Source: Promethearchaeota archaeon Loki_b32 (lineage in GTDB: Archaea > Asgardarchaeota > Lokiarchaeia > Sigyniarchaeales > SOKP01). From it: a stretch of 64,000 nucleotides of DNA. The translations under genes were made by a program, and so were the position numbers. The stretch covers positions 1 through 64,000 of the forward strand of contig NJBH01000012.1 in the NCBI GenBank assembly GCA_005223125.1. Direction: 5' to 3'. This document shows, in pieces, positions 17,268 through 27,127 of the stretch (position 1 is the stretch's first letter; each line of letters starts with the position of its first letter). Below the pieces are notes generated by a model. That model was not told the DNA's origin. It did not search any database and saw only the letters and a list, made by a program, of their open reading frames with translations.

Positions 17268-18080
17268 TTATTCAGTATTTGATTCATCTGATTCTTCAGA
17301 AGGTTCTTCTTTCAAATCTGGTTTTTCTACTGTTTTAGCAGGTTGAGGTCTGGTTTTGGGGTGCCAAAGTTTTTTTACGTTAATTCTTTCAGTTCTTTTT
17401 ATCTCTGATTTTCTAGATCTTTTTACATCAACTTCTACTATATCAAATTCATCATCAGGGACCTCTTTGTCCTCTCCACCCTCAGGAATTGATACTAGCT
17501 TACTCTTACTTATCACTGAATTTGATAAAGGATATATGGTTTTAGCGACACGTTGAATTTGGTGATCGATTTCTTTTGAAATCATTGCTTTAATAAATTT
17601 CTCATGATTATATAATAAGGCAAATTCACGTATCACTTCATCCATAATTTTTCGAATTAAATCAATCTGAGAACTTCTTGCTCGTTTAATTGTAGTACAA
17701 ATCCCAGTTATGCGAAAAAGATAACCATCTTTCGTTATTATATTTTTGATTGTCTGGATTTTAGAGTTTCCTCGACCAATTAACGATCTGATGAAGTCAT
17801 TTGTATATTGATGGCCAAAAAAGATAGTTTCAGCTCTATGATTTTCAGAATTCACACTAACAACTTTAAATTGAAGTTTTAAACTTATATCTGAGTATTT
17901 CTCTGTAAAATCATAGAGAATATTTTCCATGATTCTTCCAACAATATTTTCTTCTAAACCTATTATTTCTCCTATCTCCTTATAATTAAAGATTTTAGGA
18001 CTTTGTACAATCCACCAATCTTTATCTTTGAATGATACTTTCTTAACCTTAAGCTTTTTTTTTTTCGCTCTTGAGCTCAA
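17268..18080 (-). CDS. rps3ae: 30S ribosomal protein eS1 (S3Ae)
   Basis: A 270-residue archaeal/eukaryotic ribosomal protein eS1. Start SSRAKKKKLKVKKVSF, then KDKDWWIVQSPKIFN, the hallmark WW.. region, and later FIRSLIGRGNSKIQTI and IVEVDVKRSRKSEIK. The C-terminal 60 residues are a charged tail. The start codon is TTG at 18080, supported by a strong Shine-Dalgarno 7 bases upstream; no ATG lies nearby in frame. It follows uS15 by 14 bases, the order usual for archaeal small-subunit genes, though the recJ gene often found between them is absent. Confidence 0.95.
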   Translation of the reverse strand: MSSRAKKKKLKVKKVSFKDKDWWIVQSPKIFNYKEIGEIIGLEENIVGRIMENILYDFTEKYSDISLKLQFKVVSVNSENHRAETIFFGHQYTNDFIRSLIGRGNSKIQTIKNIITKDGYLFRITGICTTIKRARSSQIDLIRKIMDEVIREFALLYNHEKFIKAMISKEIDHQIQRVAKTIYPLSNSVISKSKLVSIPEGGEDKEVPDDEFDIVEVDVKRSRKSEIKRTERINVKKLWHPKTRPQPAKTVEKPDLKEEPSEESDESNTE

Positions 18081-18087
18081 TTAAAAT

Positions 18088-18093
18088 ACCCCC
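18088..18093 (-). promoter_or_regulatory. Shine-Dalgarno that decides the TTG start of eS1
   Basis: GGGGGT on the minus strand lies 7 bases before TTG at 18080 and immediately after the uS15 stop. It supports TTG initiation of the eS1 gene and translational coupling to uS15. Confidence 0.7.
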
Positions 18094-18094
18094 T

Positions 18095-18553
18095 TTATCT
18101 CGCTACTAATGTTCTTATCTTTTCTGGATCATATTTAAAATCAGGTGCTAACTTTTTCTTCTTTTTATAATATTTTATTAGACGATAGATTTTTGACTCT
18201 ACGCGTCCTAATCCCTTACGAGCTTCAAGGTCTTTATGGTTTTCCTCAAGATGCTTTCGAATACTTAAAGCCTTTTTCACTAAATTACCGAGTTCTTCTG
18301 GTAAAGGTGCTTTAATATCATTCTCTTTGAGAATTTGGCTTATTTTTTTACCAACTACAACCTTAACAAGTGGTACACCCCGAGAATCTCTCATGATAGT
18401 GCCTATCATTGATTTTGAGAGACCTTTTCTTGCTAATTTAACTACTTCATTTTCAACTTCTTCGGGGGATAACTCTATCCAAACTGGTTTTTCCAATCTA
18501 GCAGGTCTAGTTGAACCACTTTTCCCTTTCTTTCTTGAGTGCATTCTAGCCAT
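18095..18553 (-). CDS. rps15: 30S ribosomal protein uS15
   Basis: A 152-residue archaeal uS15 from ATG 18553 (an upstream TTG adding MFF is possible). The archaeal N-terminal extension MARMHSRKKGKSGSTRP is followed by the conserved PVWIELSPEEVENEVVKLAR block and the rRNA-binding helices (SIRKHLEENHKDLEARKGL, ESKIYRLIKYYKK). The C-terminus (LAPDFKYDPEKIRTLVA) is typical. It begins the ribosomal pair uS15-eS1 and is transcribed divergently from the XTP diphosphatase gene. Confidence 0.97.
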   Translation of the reverse strand: MARMHSRKKGKSGSTRPARLEKPVWIELSPEEVENEVVKLARKGLSKSMIGTIMRDSRGVPLVKVVVGKKISQILKENDIKAPLPEELGNLVKKALSIRKHLEENHKDLEARKGLGRVESKIYRLIKYYKKKKKLAPDFKYDPEKIRTLVAR

Positions 18554-18701
18554 AAAAAACAAATCTTTCTTACTTGAATATTATTTTAAATGAACTCTCA
18601 AAAATAAAATTTTTGGATTTTAATGCTATAAAAGTGAAATTCTATAAAATTTAATTGGATCAATTAGTTTTGATTATTAATTATTTATAATTATAGCAAT
18701 T

Positions 18702-19289
18702 ATGGAAAAAGAAGATCCTAATATCTATTTTGTAACTGGAAATATTCATAAATTTAACGAGATATTTAATCTTTTTTCAAAAGAGAATATGAAATATAAT
18801 TTAAAACGAAAAGATCTCGAAACAATAGAAATTCAGACAACAGATTTAAAAAAAGTAGCTTTATTTAAATTGAATAGCATTAAAGGTCAAATTAATGGCT
18901 CATATTTTATAGAAGATGCGGGATTTTTTGTAGATACTCCTTTAAATGGTTTTCCGGGAGTATATTCTTCATATGTTATGGAAACCATTGGTAATAGGGG
19001 AATATTAAGATTAATAGACGATTTTAATATGACAAAAGCTCATTTCACTTCAGTAATAGCACTTTACTTTAAACCTCTTGATAAAAATTTATTTTTTGAA
19101 GGAACTGTACAGGGAAAGCTCTCCAAAGCTATGATCGGTTCAAGGGGTTTTGGATTTGATCCTATTTTTCTTTCTAACGAAATTCCAAACAAAACTTTTG
19201 CTGAATTGACTATAGAGGAAAAAAATAAAATTTCTCATAGAGGTAGAGCTTGGAGTAAATTTATTGAGTTTTTAAGAAAAAATTCATAA
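18702..19289 (+). CDS. XTP/dITP diphosphatase (HAM1/RdgB family)
   Basis: A 195-residue house-cleaning enzyme that hydrolyses XTP, ITP and deoxyITP to monophosphates, keeping damaged purines out of nucleic acids. Motifs are complete: YFVTGNIHKFNEIFNLF (TGNxxKxxE substrate loop), YFIEDAGFFVDTPLNGFPGV (catalytic EDxG...D and GFPG), and SRGFGFDPIFL. The length and the archaeal style of N-terminus fit. Divergent from the uS15-eS1 pair; converges with the permease gene after 29 bases. Confidence 0.95.
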   Translation: MEKEDPNIYFVTGNIHKFNEIFNLFSKENMKYNLKRKDLETIEIQTTDLKKVALFKLNSIKGQINGSYFIEDAGFFVDTPLNGFPGVYSSYVMETIGNRGILRLIDDFNMTKAHFTSVIALYFKPLDKNLFFEGTVQGKLSKAMIGSRGFGFDPIFLSNEIPNKTFAELTIEEKNKISHRGRAWSKFIEFLRKNS

Positions 19290-19318
19290 TTAGAAAACTG
19301 ATATTTAGAAGTGGATTT

Positions 19319-22294
19319 TTAAAAAGTTTGCCGAAATATATCCATTATCGTTTTCTTATAAAAGAATTTTACCAAAATTATGTAGGTTCCAAGGAATGCA
19401 AAAGCAATTGATAAAATAAATACTCTCAATAATGTATCAATTGGTATAGTAAACACTACAGGCATTTCGGTCATTAGACTCATATTAGTTTCCATTAAAT
19501 ATGCTGTATATGTTCCAATTATCGTTCCCATAATACCTGCAGAAAGCAAAACTATCATACTTTCAACTAAAAACATATTCCTAACATTACGAGCTTTCAT
19601 ACCCATAGATCGAAGTATCCCTATCTCAAATTTTCTCTCCATAATAATTGCATACATACTACTAACTAAACCAAAAATGCTAATGATTATCGTGAACATT
19701 AAAATTAATTCCATTAAAAAAGCTTGTCTTTCGGTCATTGCCTCCATGAAATTTATTTTAGATATTGCATCATCGATGACAATATCTTTTTCTTGATACA
19801 TAGCTCGAATATCATCTTTTGTCTCTTTAATATTTTCTTCAGATTTTTCTATTAAATTTAAGAAAACTTTATCTACAATCATATTACTTTCTCCAGGGTT
19901 ATTAATTTTCATCAAACGCATATAATTCTCCAATGAAACCATTACTCCTCCTCCGGGTGCAGACATTTCATTAGTTCGGAAGTTGTAAAATCCTGGTATC
20001 CCTCCTGAAATTCCTACAACTCTAAATAAGGTAACATTGCCTGGATCACTTTCTACTAAGGGATCATAGAAAGTTATTCGTACATACTCCCCAACTTTAC
20101 TAATACCAAGTAGACTAGCGATTGATTTTGCTATAATACAAGTATTATTGTGAGTAAATAATTCATTAAAGGAATAATCAGTACTACTACCGTCACTCTT
20201 CCAGATTAATAAACCTTTATCAATTAAATCAACGAAATCCTCATTGATCCCTATAAATCCCGCATTAACGACATCAAAATCCATCATATCTCCTATTGTT
20301 GTTCTGAGTTTAGCTTCTTCTTGAGCTGAATAAAATTGAAATAAGTTCATCATCAATTCTTCTGTAGATTCACTCGAAAAACCTACTTGTCCCTCACTAA
20401 CCTCAAAAAGTGCTGCTAAAGTAGCAGTTAAATCGAAAGTATTATGAAGTGAAATAGCTAATTTATCAACACCAGCTAAAGTTTTCAATTCATCAACAAT
20501 TTCAAGAGTAAGTGCATCTTCAGGATTATATAAATCTTGGTTCATTAAGACTAAATCAGATCCATATTGAAATTTTAAATTTAAAGCTGTATTTTCTGAT
20601 TCCATTTCAGTTACGCTTGTTATGAAAAAAATAAATGAGAAACTAATGGCAAACATAACTACTGTACTGGTATTACGTCTTCTATACCGTTTTAACGAAA
20701 TACTAATTATGCTACTATATTTTCTTATACTTGGTGAAATTAATCCTAATAAGATTTTTTGAATTAATGGAATGACTCCCACTGATGCAAAAACCAAGCC
20801 AATTACAATTGCCGCAAGTAAACCAATAAATAATAATGAAGTTAACATGAAATCTCCAGTAACAAAAATATTTGGTAATAAGATAAAAACTATCATGCCA
20901 ATAACAGCAATCGAAATTCCAGTAAGAAAGCTTTTTACATTCATACTCCCTTCTTTTTTTACTTCCCATCCTTCTTCCTTAGTTTGAAATGGTGTAATTG
21001 ATTTTATGATATCAAGTTTGGCAGTTTTAAGAGCAGGTAATAAAGCTACTCCTAGAGATACCAAAGTTCCTATAGCAAATGACATTATTAGTGTATCGGG
21101 GTGAATAACCCATTCTACTTCCGAGAACTCAAATTGAAACCCATAGAGAGGGAATAAATTACTAGCAATTGGCCTTATTAAGGTAACACCCAATATCATT
21201 CCAATTATTGAGCCAAAAAGCCCTAACATTAAACCCTCAAAAAGAACCATTTTTACAGGATATATTTTTTTACCCCCCACTACTCTAACTATTCCGAATT
21301 CTCTCACTCTTTCCTCAACTGAAGTAGATAAGATACTATTTATTAGAATAGCAGTTATAAGCGTGGAAAGGATTGTAACAAACCAAAATATAATTGTTAC
21401 TGTCATTAATAAGAATTCACCACCTTCGAGTTCCTCTAATTTTGGGAGACTTACAGAAAATTCGTTAAGATCCAATCTTTCTTGTATTCTTGATCCGATC
21501 ACTCTAAGTCTCCGAGTTGTTTTTTCTAAATCACTAGCATCATATACAGATTTAGGATTAGTAATAGTTCCAAAAATAAAGTTTATTTGACCCTCTCTTT
21601 GCAGGAAAGTTTGGGCTTGCTGCAAATTAACAAGAATTAAGGAAGACTCAAATTGCATGAATCTAAGATCTTGAATACAGATTTCAACCACTGTTAAATT
21701 TAACTCATAAGTTTGATATTCAATATTAATCTTATCACCTTTACTAACATTAAGGATCTCTGCAACATTCCAAAGTATAACACATTCGCCATTATTTGGC
21801 TCTCTATCATAGATTTCATTCGTTTCTTCACCTTCATCATCCACAATGACTAAATCTCCCATATTTCCATTATTATCTTCTTTAATAAAATCAATTCCAT
21901 ATAATTGTAAAAAACCGCTTGTGTTTATTTTATCTGAAGTTGTTTTTACTAGCATTGAAATACGTGGAAATAATTCATCAATTCCATCAATATCCGTCAA
22001 TTCATTATTAATGATATCCTCATCATAGAATGGATTAAATGTTAAATCTGTTTGGAGGGATCGAGTTATCATTATATCACTCTTACCCGTAATCGAGGTA
22101 ACATACAATAAGTAGTTATAGTTTACCGTATCATTTAACATTCCAATTGTTGTTAATAGGAATAATGAAATTGCGATACCAGATATCCCAAAAATAGCTT
22201 TCGCTTTATCACGTTTAAGGTCAAGCCAAGAGTGCTTAAAAAATTGCAGGTCTATTCTTTTTTTTAATTTATATATAAATCCTCTCAATTCCAT
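19319..22294 (-). CDS. FtsX/MacB-type ABC transporter permease, large (second of the cluster)
   Basis: A 991-residue permease, twice the length of a single FtsX/LolC unit. One N-terminal helix (about 31-50) is followed by a 240-residue extracellular domain and three helices (about 290-420). Then come three helices near 455-560 and a second extracellular domain of about 300 residues. The protein ends with three helices from about 865 onward. The conserved FtsX cytoplasmic motif SSVEERVREFGIVRVVG and, at the end, MERKFEIGILRSMGMKARN mark both halves. It is the last gene of a five-gene minus-strand operon (gaps 9 to 30 bases) with a LolD-like ATPase, another such permease, a surface protein and a subtilase. 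It likely forms a heterodimer with the 1004-residue permease; substrate not known. Confidence 0.88.
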   Translation of the reverse strand: MELRGFIYKLKKRIDLQFFKHSWLDLKRDKAKAIFGISGIAISLFLLTTIGMLNDTVNYNYLLYVTSITGKSDIMITRSLQTDLTFNPFYDEDIINNELTDIDGIDELFPRISMLVKTTSDKINTSGFLQLYGIDFIKEDNNGNMGDLVIVDDEGEETNEIYDREPNNGECVILWNVAEILNVSKGDKINIEYQTYELNLTVVEICIQDLRFMQFESSLILVNLQQAQTFLQREGQINFIFGTITNPKSVYDASDLEKTTRRLRVIGSRIQERLDLNEFSVSLPKLEELEGGEFLLMTVTIIFWFVTILSTLITAILINSILSTSVEERVREFGIVRVVGGKKIYPVKMVLFEGLMLGLFGSIIGMILGVTLIRPIASNLFPLYGFQFEFSEVEWVIHPDTLIMSFAIGTLVSLGVALLPALKTAKLDIIKSITPFQTKEEGWEVKKEGSMNVKSFLTGISIAVIGMIVFILLPNIFVTGDFMLTSLLFIGLLAAIVIGLVFASVGVIPLIQKILLGLISPSIRKYSSIISISLKRYRRRNTSTVVMFAISFSFIFFITSVTEMESENTALNLKFQYGSDLVLMNQDLYNPEDALTLEIVDELKTLAGVDKLAISLHNTFDLTATLAALFEVSEGQVGFSSESTEELMMNLFQFYSAQEEAKLRTTIGDMMDFDVVNAGFIGINEDFVDLIDKGLLIWKSDGSSTDYSFNELFTHNNTCIIAKSIASLLGISKVGEYVRITFYDPLVESDPGNVTLFRVVGISGGIPGFYNFRTNEMSAPGGGVMVSLENYMRLMKINNPGESNMIVDKVFLNLIEKSEENIKETKDDIRAMYQEKDIVIDDAISKINFMEAMTERQAFLMELILMFTIIISIFGLVSSMYAIIMERKFEIGILRSMGMKARNVRNMFLVESMIVLLSAGIMGTIIGTYTAYLMETNMSLMTEMPVVFTIPIDTLLRVFILSIAFAFLGTYIILVKFFYKKTIMDIFRQTF

Positions 22295-22324
22295 ATTCTT
22301 TATTCTTCAATTTTTTATTTTTCT

Positions 22325-25300
22325 TTATAGATCTAAAATACTAAATTTTTCTTTCCGTCTTTTAAATTTTCTCAGAATTTTTCCTTCTTTAGCTAAAATT
22401 TCTTGAATATCTTCTTTTTCACGTCTAATTAACCTCACTCCTTCACAATTTTTGTTTTTACAATGATAATTTTCTCCTGGTTCATCGAAATATTGAAATT
22501 TTCCACAGTTTGTACAGTTATATGCAGCATAAATTTGATCATGCTCACATTCAGGACAAATAATATTAAATTTCGTAGATACAAACCAGGATCTGCATGA
22601 TTTGCAATATAGAGTTAAAGGTCTATTTAATTCTTCTTCATGTTCAATTAATTCTATCCTTTTAATTACTTGATCTTTATCAATATCTTTAAGTCGTACT
22701 TTTTCAGCACGAGTGTCTTTTAAATTCTCAACCCATCCTTTTCCCTTTTTTTCAGCTATAATGTATAATATCACCCCTAAGGCAACTGCTATAAAAATTA
22801 TCGTGATATATGGACCCCATGTACGCCACCATCTCATATTATCGACCTTTAATACAATAAACACTTCTGCTTTATTTCCTTCTTTATCATAAGCTACTAC
22901 TCTTACTTCATATATACCATCGCTATATTGAACAGTATCCCAATTAAATTCTAGAATACTAGTATTACTATTGAAAATGAGTTCATTTCTATCAACACTC
23001 TTATTATTAAGAAGAATGTATATTCTAGACTCATCTAATTCGACATTATCAAATATATGCGCTTTAATCTTAATCAATGATTTAGCAATTATATCTGGTT
23101 CAGGTGCGATAATCTCTATTTCGGGAGCTACAAAATCCGTTGATTTATCATATCCTATATAAATATTAGATAAAAGCCAACCATATCCTAATCCAATTAC
23201 ATTATTATTTGAATGTAGTGTGAACATTATCATTATATCTTCATTTGAATATTGTGTAATATCAAATCGTTTACTTCCAGAAAGATCTTCATCGTCATAT
23301 GCAAATTCCCGAAGAATTGTCCAAGTTTCTCCAAAATCTTTTGAAACTGATATAATACATTTATCTACTTGATCCTCAGGTACAAAGAATTCATTCTGTA
23401 AAGAAATATCATAATCAAATTCAAGATAAATACTATATTCACCCCCCAAATGTAAAGGGCGAGTTATTAATTTTGAGTCCCAATTTGGATCATATCCTTG
23501 TTCTAGACTTCCATAACTTTGTCCTATCCCTCCATATAGAAGAGAATTTCCAAGTCGGATTATTGGATGCCAGGTATTATCTCCCCCAAACCATGCTGTC
23601 ATTTCTTTTGGTGTTGGTGTTCCTGTAATATAATAATCTGATAAACTTGAATTTGAAAAATTATATCCAATATATTTGTTATCCTTATAAACATTAAATT
23701 GCAAAGGACTTGGATTTATAAATTTAAATAAGGAATTATTTTTATTATATAATCGGGTTGTAATCATATATTTCCCATCTGAAACGTGAAACCTAAATGA
23801 TTGATTAGAAATTTCTTCTAAAACGAGAGATTTAACAAAATGAATCCCATTATCTCCAAACATATTCGAGTTAGAATCCCAATCTCCATAGAGATTACAC
23901 ATTGTAAAATTCGTATCATCCATTTCTAAATATATAAATTCAGGATAATTATTATCAATATCAAAGATCTCACATGAAAATGTAAATTTCTGATATTTTG
24001 AGCCTTGAGTTGAGGAGATATCATTATTTAAATCAAATATAATTGAGGGGAGATTTATATTCGTATAATTCTCAATAGCAAAATAATCCAAAATAAATCC
24101 TTTATAATTTACGGTATCAAAAGTATCATCTAGAGATGTTTCGAATCTAAATTGGATAAAGTTTCCAATATAATGAGTTAAATTAATCTCTTGCATAAAC
24201 CATTCTTGCTCTATATTAGTATAGGTTCGTAAAGTTATCCATCCGGTCCAATTTAGATTAATTTGAAAATATAGGAAATCTCCAGCATTGAAGCTAATTC
24301 GAAAACCGAATTTTACAAATGGTTGTGTAGTTTTTTCATTAAGGTTTGTTAAATTAAATAATGGACTGTATAAAGTTCCATTTGGATATGGATCTTCAGT
24401 TATTCTAATAGGTTGATATGTATAATTTTGTGGATAATCATGATAGGTACCAAAATATAAAGAATTCCATGAATTCTGATAGATTCTTGATCTATTATCA
24501 TTTATATTCGTTTGCTGTAACACATTCCACCCTGTCCCTGAAGATGTCCAATTTCCAAATCCATTATCAAAATCTTGATGATTTGGGAATTGTATACTAT
24601 CCGTTGGAAATTCAATTGTGATATTAAGTTGTTTAGTATCAGGATATCTTGTTGTAAACGTACCATCACTGGCAATAAAAAAGTAGTGATATATACCTGG
24701 TCTTGGAAATTGAATGTAATCACTCATGAATAATGCCCCATCTGTATAATTATTATCTATTGGATTGAATTGAGTTAAAGTAAAGTTTTCCATTGTTTCT
24801 ACTATAGAAACATATACTTCTTGGGGTGGTACATTTGAAGTATCATTATCAAAATACTCAATATAAAATCTATAACTATCAATACTATAATTTTTCTTAG
24901 GCTTATAACCCATAAATTCTTGGAAACTCATGATTGTTGTATTTTTAGAACCACCTAAATAAAGAATTTCAGGAATTTTTAATTCTGGCTTAAAACTATT
25001 CTTAATGGTTGAAATATTCAAAGTAAAATCACTATTCCCATCGATTGCTTTTACGATAATAACACAATTGGTTTGGTTTTTTTTAGGAGTAAAATAAAAA
25101 TAATCAAAATCACCATACCATTTTCTAGAAGATTCTAAAAGGATTGGTTCACCATATTGATTTGATTCATTAGAAAAAAGATACATGTCAAAATTAGTAT
25201 TTATATCAGCTATTGATAAATTAAATGAATACTGTATGTCTTCTTCAAGTGTGATTTGTCGAGCAAACACGTGTGTTCCAAGAGGATTTTCTTGAGAACT

Positions 25301-27100
25301 TATTAAATTTCCAATAATAGAACTATTGACATCCATAAATTTGGTTAAAGCATCAATTGCAGCCTCAATGTTTAATCTTCCATATCCTTCATGAATGTCC
25401 TTTAAGCCACTTGTCATTGGAGCTACTGATAAAGAAGGTGAATGTTCACTCTCATCACTACTAGTAGATGGATCATCTTCTCTTTCCAGATTCGTTTCTG
25501 AAGCAGTCATCAATAAATAAGCCTTAATATACTTTACCCATTTTGTTAAATTTAAATTGCTCCATTGATTCCAATTATTCCATTTTGCTTCTATTAATAT
25601 ATTTAAAGCAGCTGAGACTATAGCTGTAGCAATTGATGTACCATAAGCCGCTGTAACTTTGTCGAATTCTTCATTAGCACCTATAACTGAACGATGACCT
25701 GGTAGTTTGCTCCCTCCAGGCGCAACGATGTCTGGTTTGGTAATATTATCGATTTCTTTACCCATACTGCTATAAGAGGTAACTTGATCCTTATCATTTA
25801 TTGCACCGACAATAATTGCATTTTTATTTTGAGCTAATCTATTTAATGAATCTGAAACTTCTACACCTTTATTTCCGGCAGTAATTACTACTAATGTACC
25901 ATTTTCTATTACCTCATCTATTGCAGCATTCACAGCTACTACATCTTCTCCGAATGTACCAACACTTAAACAAACACTAACAATATGATGCTTACTTTTA
26001 TTTTGTATTACACTTGCTAATGCTGATATCAAATTTGAGGAAAATCCTATTCCAGAATGATTTAAAATCTTATATGATACGATTTTTGTAGCATTTGCAA
26101 TTCCAGTAAAATGATTTCTATCACTAGTAAACACTTCGGGAAAATAAGATACTGTAGTATTAAATGAAAAAATTGGATTAGTTTGGAAATCTCTCTTATA
26201 TTTTAGATATAAATCATAAATTCCTAATTTGTCTTGGGTAATCGTTTGATCTATCATGTAATAATCATTAGGGTTTTCGTTATATGAATAATTCACTAAA
26301 GTATTATTATAATGTAATTCAAACCAAAAATTTAGTATTCCATCAGCTTTTCGAGTCCATGAAGAATTAATTAGTATACTTGAATCCACTTTAGACGCAT
26401 TAAAAGAAAATAATTTTAGAGTGAAATTTTGTAAAGCAGAACCTCCCCCAAATAACTCTCTATGTGAATAATTTCCATGGATCTTAACAATTGAGGGAGT
26501 ATTTGAGTCATATGGATCGATACCTGTTCCTGAAATAATAGAAGTAATTAAGGTTCCATGTCCATTATCATCAGATATAGGTTGCATATCTACAAAATTT
26601 TCCCAACCGATTATATCTCCAATCAAAAAATCGTGGTTTGGATTAACTCCAGTATCCAATACAGCTATGGAAGAATTCGTATCCCCTTTTAACCCGTTTA
26701 AATACCACGTAGAATTTATAGCTCCAGATTGAATAGAAGCATAATTCATTTGAGCTTCTAGTACCTCATTATTTTCAATTATAGCATCCGGAAAATCATT
26801 TTGAAATGCTGTTTTATTCGTTTCAAGAGGCATAATACCAGCAAATCCAGAAAATGAACTAAATTGATTATTCCATTCTCTTTCAATAGTTCCACTATAG
26901 AATTCAAACCGTGATGTAACGGAGCTATTATAAGAGGGTTTTCTAAAAAAGACAATAATATTTTTATAATAATTACTTGAGATTTCGGGATCTGTTTCAT
27001 TTTGATTTTCTATTTCATTAAAATCTAGGATAATCAAATTATCAAGAAAAAAGCTTACAAATGAAAAAGTCAGAAACAAAATAATAAGACCAGAATACAT
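22325..27100 (-). CDS. Membrane-anchored subtilisin-like serine protease with cytosolic zinc ribbons
   Basis: A 1591-residue protein. Residues 3-26 form an N-terminal signal/anchor; 47-120 resemble an I9-type propeptide. The S8 catalytic domain has Asp149 (IAVLDTGVNPNHDF), His181 (DDNGHGTLITSIISG), oxyanion Asn410 (VITAGNKG) and Ser489 (AAYGTSIATAIV), so the triad is intact. An insertion of about 150 residues sits between the His and Asn blocks. The 900-residue extracellular stalk is Asn-rich with many N-glycosylation sequons and beta-sandwich-like repeats. A single membrane helix lies at about 1431-1449. The cytosolic 140 residues hold eight cysteines in four pairs (1499/1502, 1515/1518, 1529/1532, 1547/1552), a double zinc ribbon. 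Fourth gene of the ABC operon. Subtilases with cytosolic zinc ribbons are, as far as I know, unusual. Confidence 0.9.
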   Translation of the reverse strand: MYSGLIILFLTFSFVSFFLDNLIILDFNEIENQNETDPEISSNYYKNIIVFFRKPSYNSSVTSRFEFYSGTIEREWNNQFSSFSGFAGIMPLETNKTAFQNDFPDAIIENNEVLEAQMNYASIQSGAINSTWYLNGLKGDTNSSIAVLDTGVNPNHDFLIGDIIGWENFVDMQPISDDNGHGTLITSIISGTGIDPYDSNTPSIVKIHGNYSHRELFGGGSALQNFTLKLFSFNASKVDSSILINSSWTRKADGILNFWFELHYNNTLVNYSYNENPNDYYMIDQTITQDKLGIYDLYLKYKRDFQTNPIFSFNTTVSYFPEVFTSDRNHFTGIANATKIVSYKILNHSGIGFSSNLISALASVIQNKSKHHIVSVCLSVGTFGEDVVAVNAAIDEVIENGTLVVITAGNKGVEVSDSLNRLAQNKNAIIVGAINDKDQVTSYSSMGKEIDNITKPDIVAPGGSKLPGHRSVIGANEEFDKVTAAYGTSIATAIVSAALNILIEAKWNNWNQWSNLNLTKWVKYIKAYLLMTASETNLEREDDPSTSSDESEHSPSLSVAPMTSGLKDIHEGYGRLNIEAAIDALTKFMDVNSSIIGNLISSQENPLGTHVFARQITLEEDIQYSFNLSIADINTNFDMYLFSNESNQYGEPILLESSRKWYGDFDYFYFTPKKNQTNCVIIVKAIDGNSDFTLNISTIKNSFKPELKIPEILYLGGSKNTTIMSFQEFMGYKPKKNYSIDSYRFYIEYFDNDTSNVPPQEVYVSIVETMENFTLTQFNPIDNNYTDGALFMSDYIQFPRPGIYHYFFIASDGTFTTRYPDTKQLNITIEFPTDSIQFPNHQDFDNGFGNWTSSGTGWNVLQQTNINDNRSRIYQNSWNSLYFGTYHDYPQNYTYQPIRITEDPYPNGTLYSPLFNLTNLNEKTTQPFVKFGFRISFNAGDFLYFQINLNWTGWITLRTYTNIEQEWFMQEINLTHYIGNFIQFRFETSLDDTFDTVNYKGFILDYFAIENYTNINLPSIIFDLNNDISSTQGSKYQKFTFSCEIFDIDNNYPEFIYLEMDDTNFTMCNLYGDWDSNSNMFGDNGIHFVKSLVLEEISNQSFRFHVSDGKYMITTRLYNKNNSLFKFINPSPLQFNVYKDNKYIGYNFSNSSLSDYYITGTPTPKEMTAWFGGDNTWHPIIRLGNSLLYGGIGQSYGSLEQGYDPNWDSKLITRPLHLGGEYSIYLEFDYDISLQNEFFVPEDQVDKCIISVSKDFGETWTILREFAYDDEDLSGSKRFDITQYSNEDIMIMFTLHSNNNVIGLGYGWLLSNIYIGYDKSTDFVAPEIEIIAPEPDIIAKSLIKIKAHIFDNVELDESRIYILLNNKSVDRNELIFNSNTSILEFNWDTVQYSDGIYEVRVVAYDKEGNKAEVFIVLKVDNMRWWRTWGPYITIIFIAVALGVILYIIAEKKGKGWVENLKDTRAEKVRLKDIDKDQVIKRIELIEHEEELNRPLTLYCKSCRSWFVSTKFNIICPECEHDQIYAAYNCTNCGKFQYFDEPGENYHCKNKNCEGVRLIRREKEDIQEILAKEGKILRKFKRRKEKFSILDL

Positions 27101-27127
27101 TTTTTTTTTTTTTATTTCAGATCCCCT

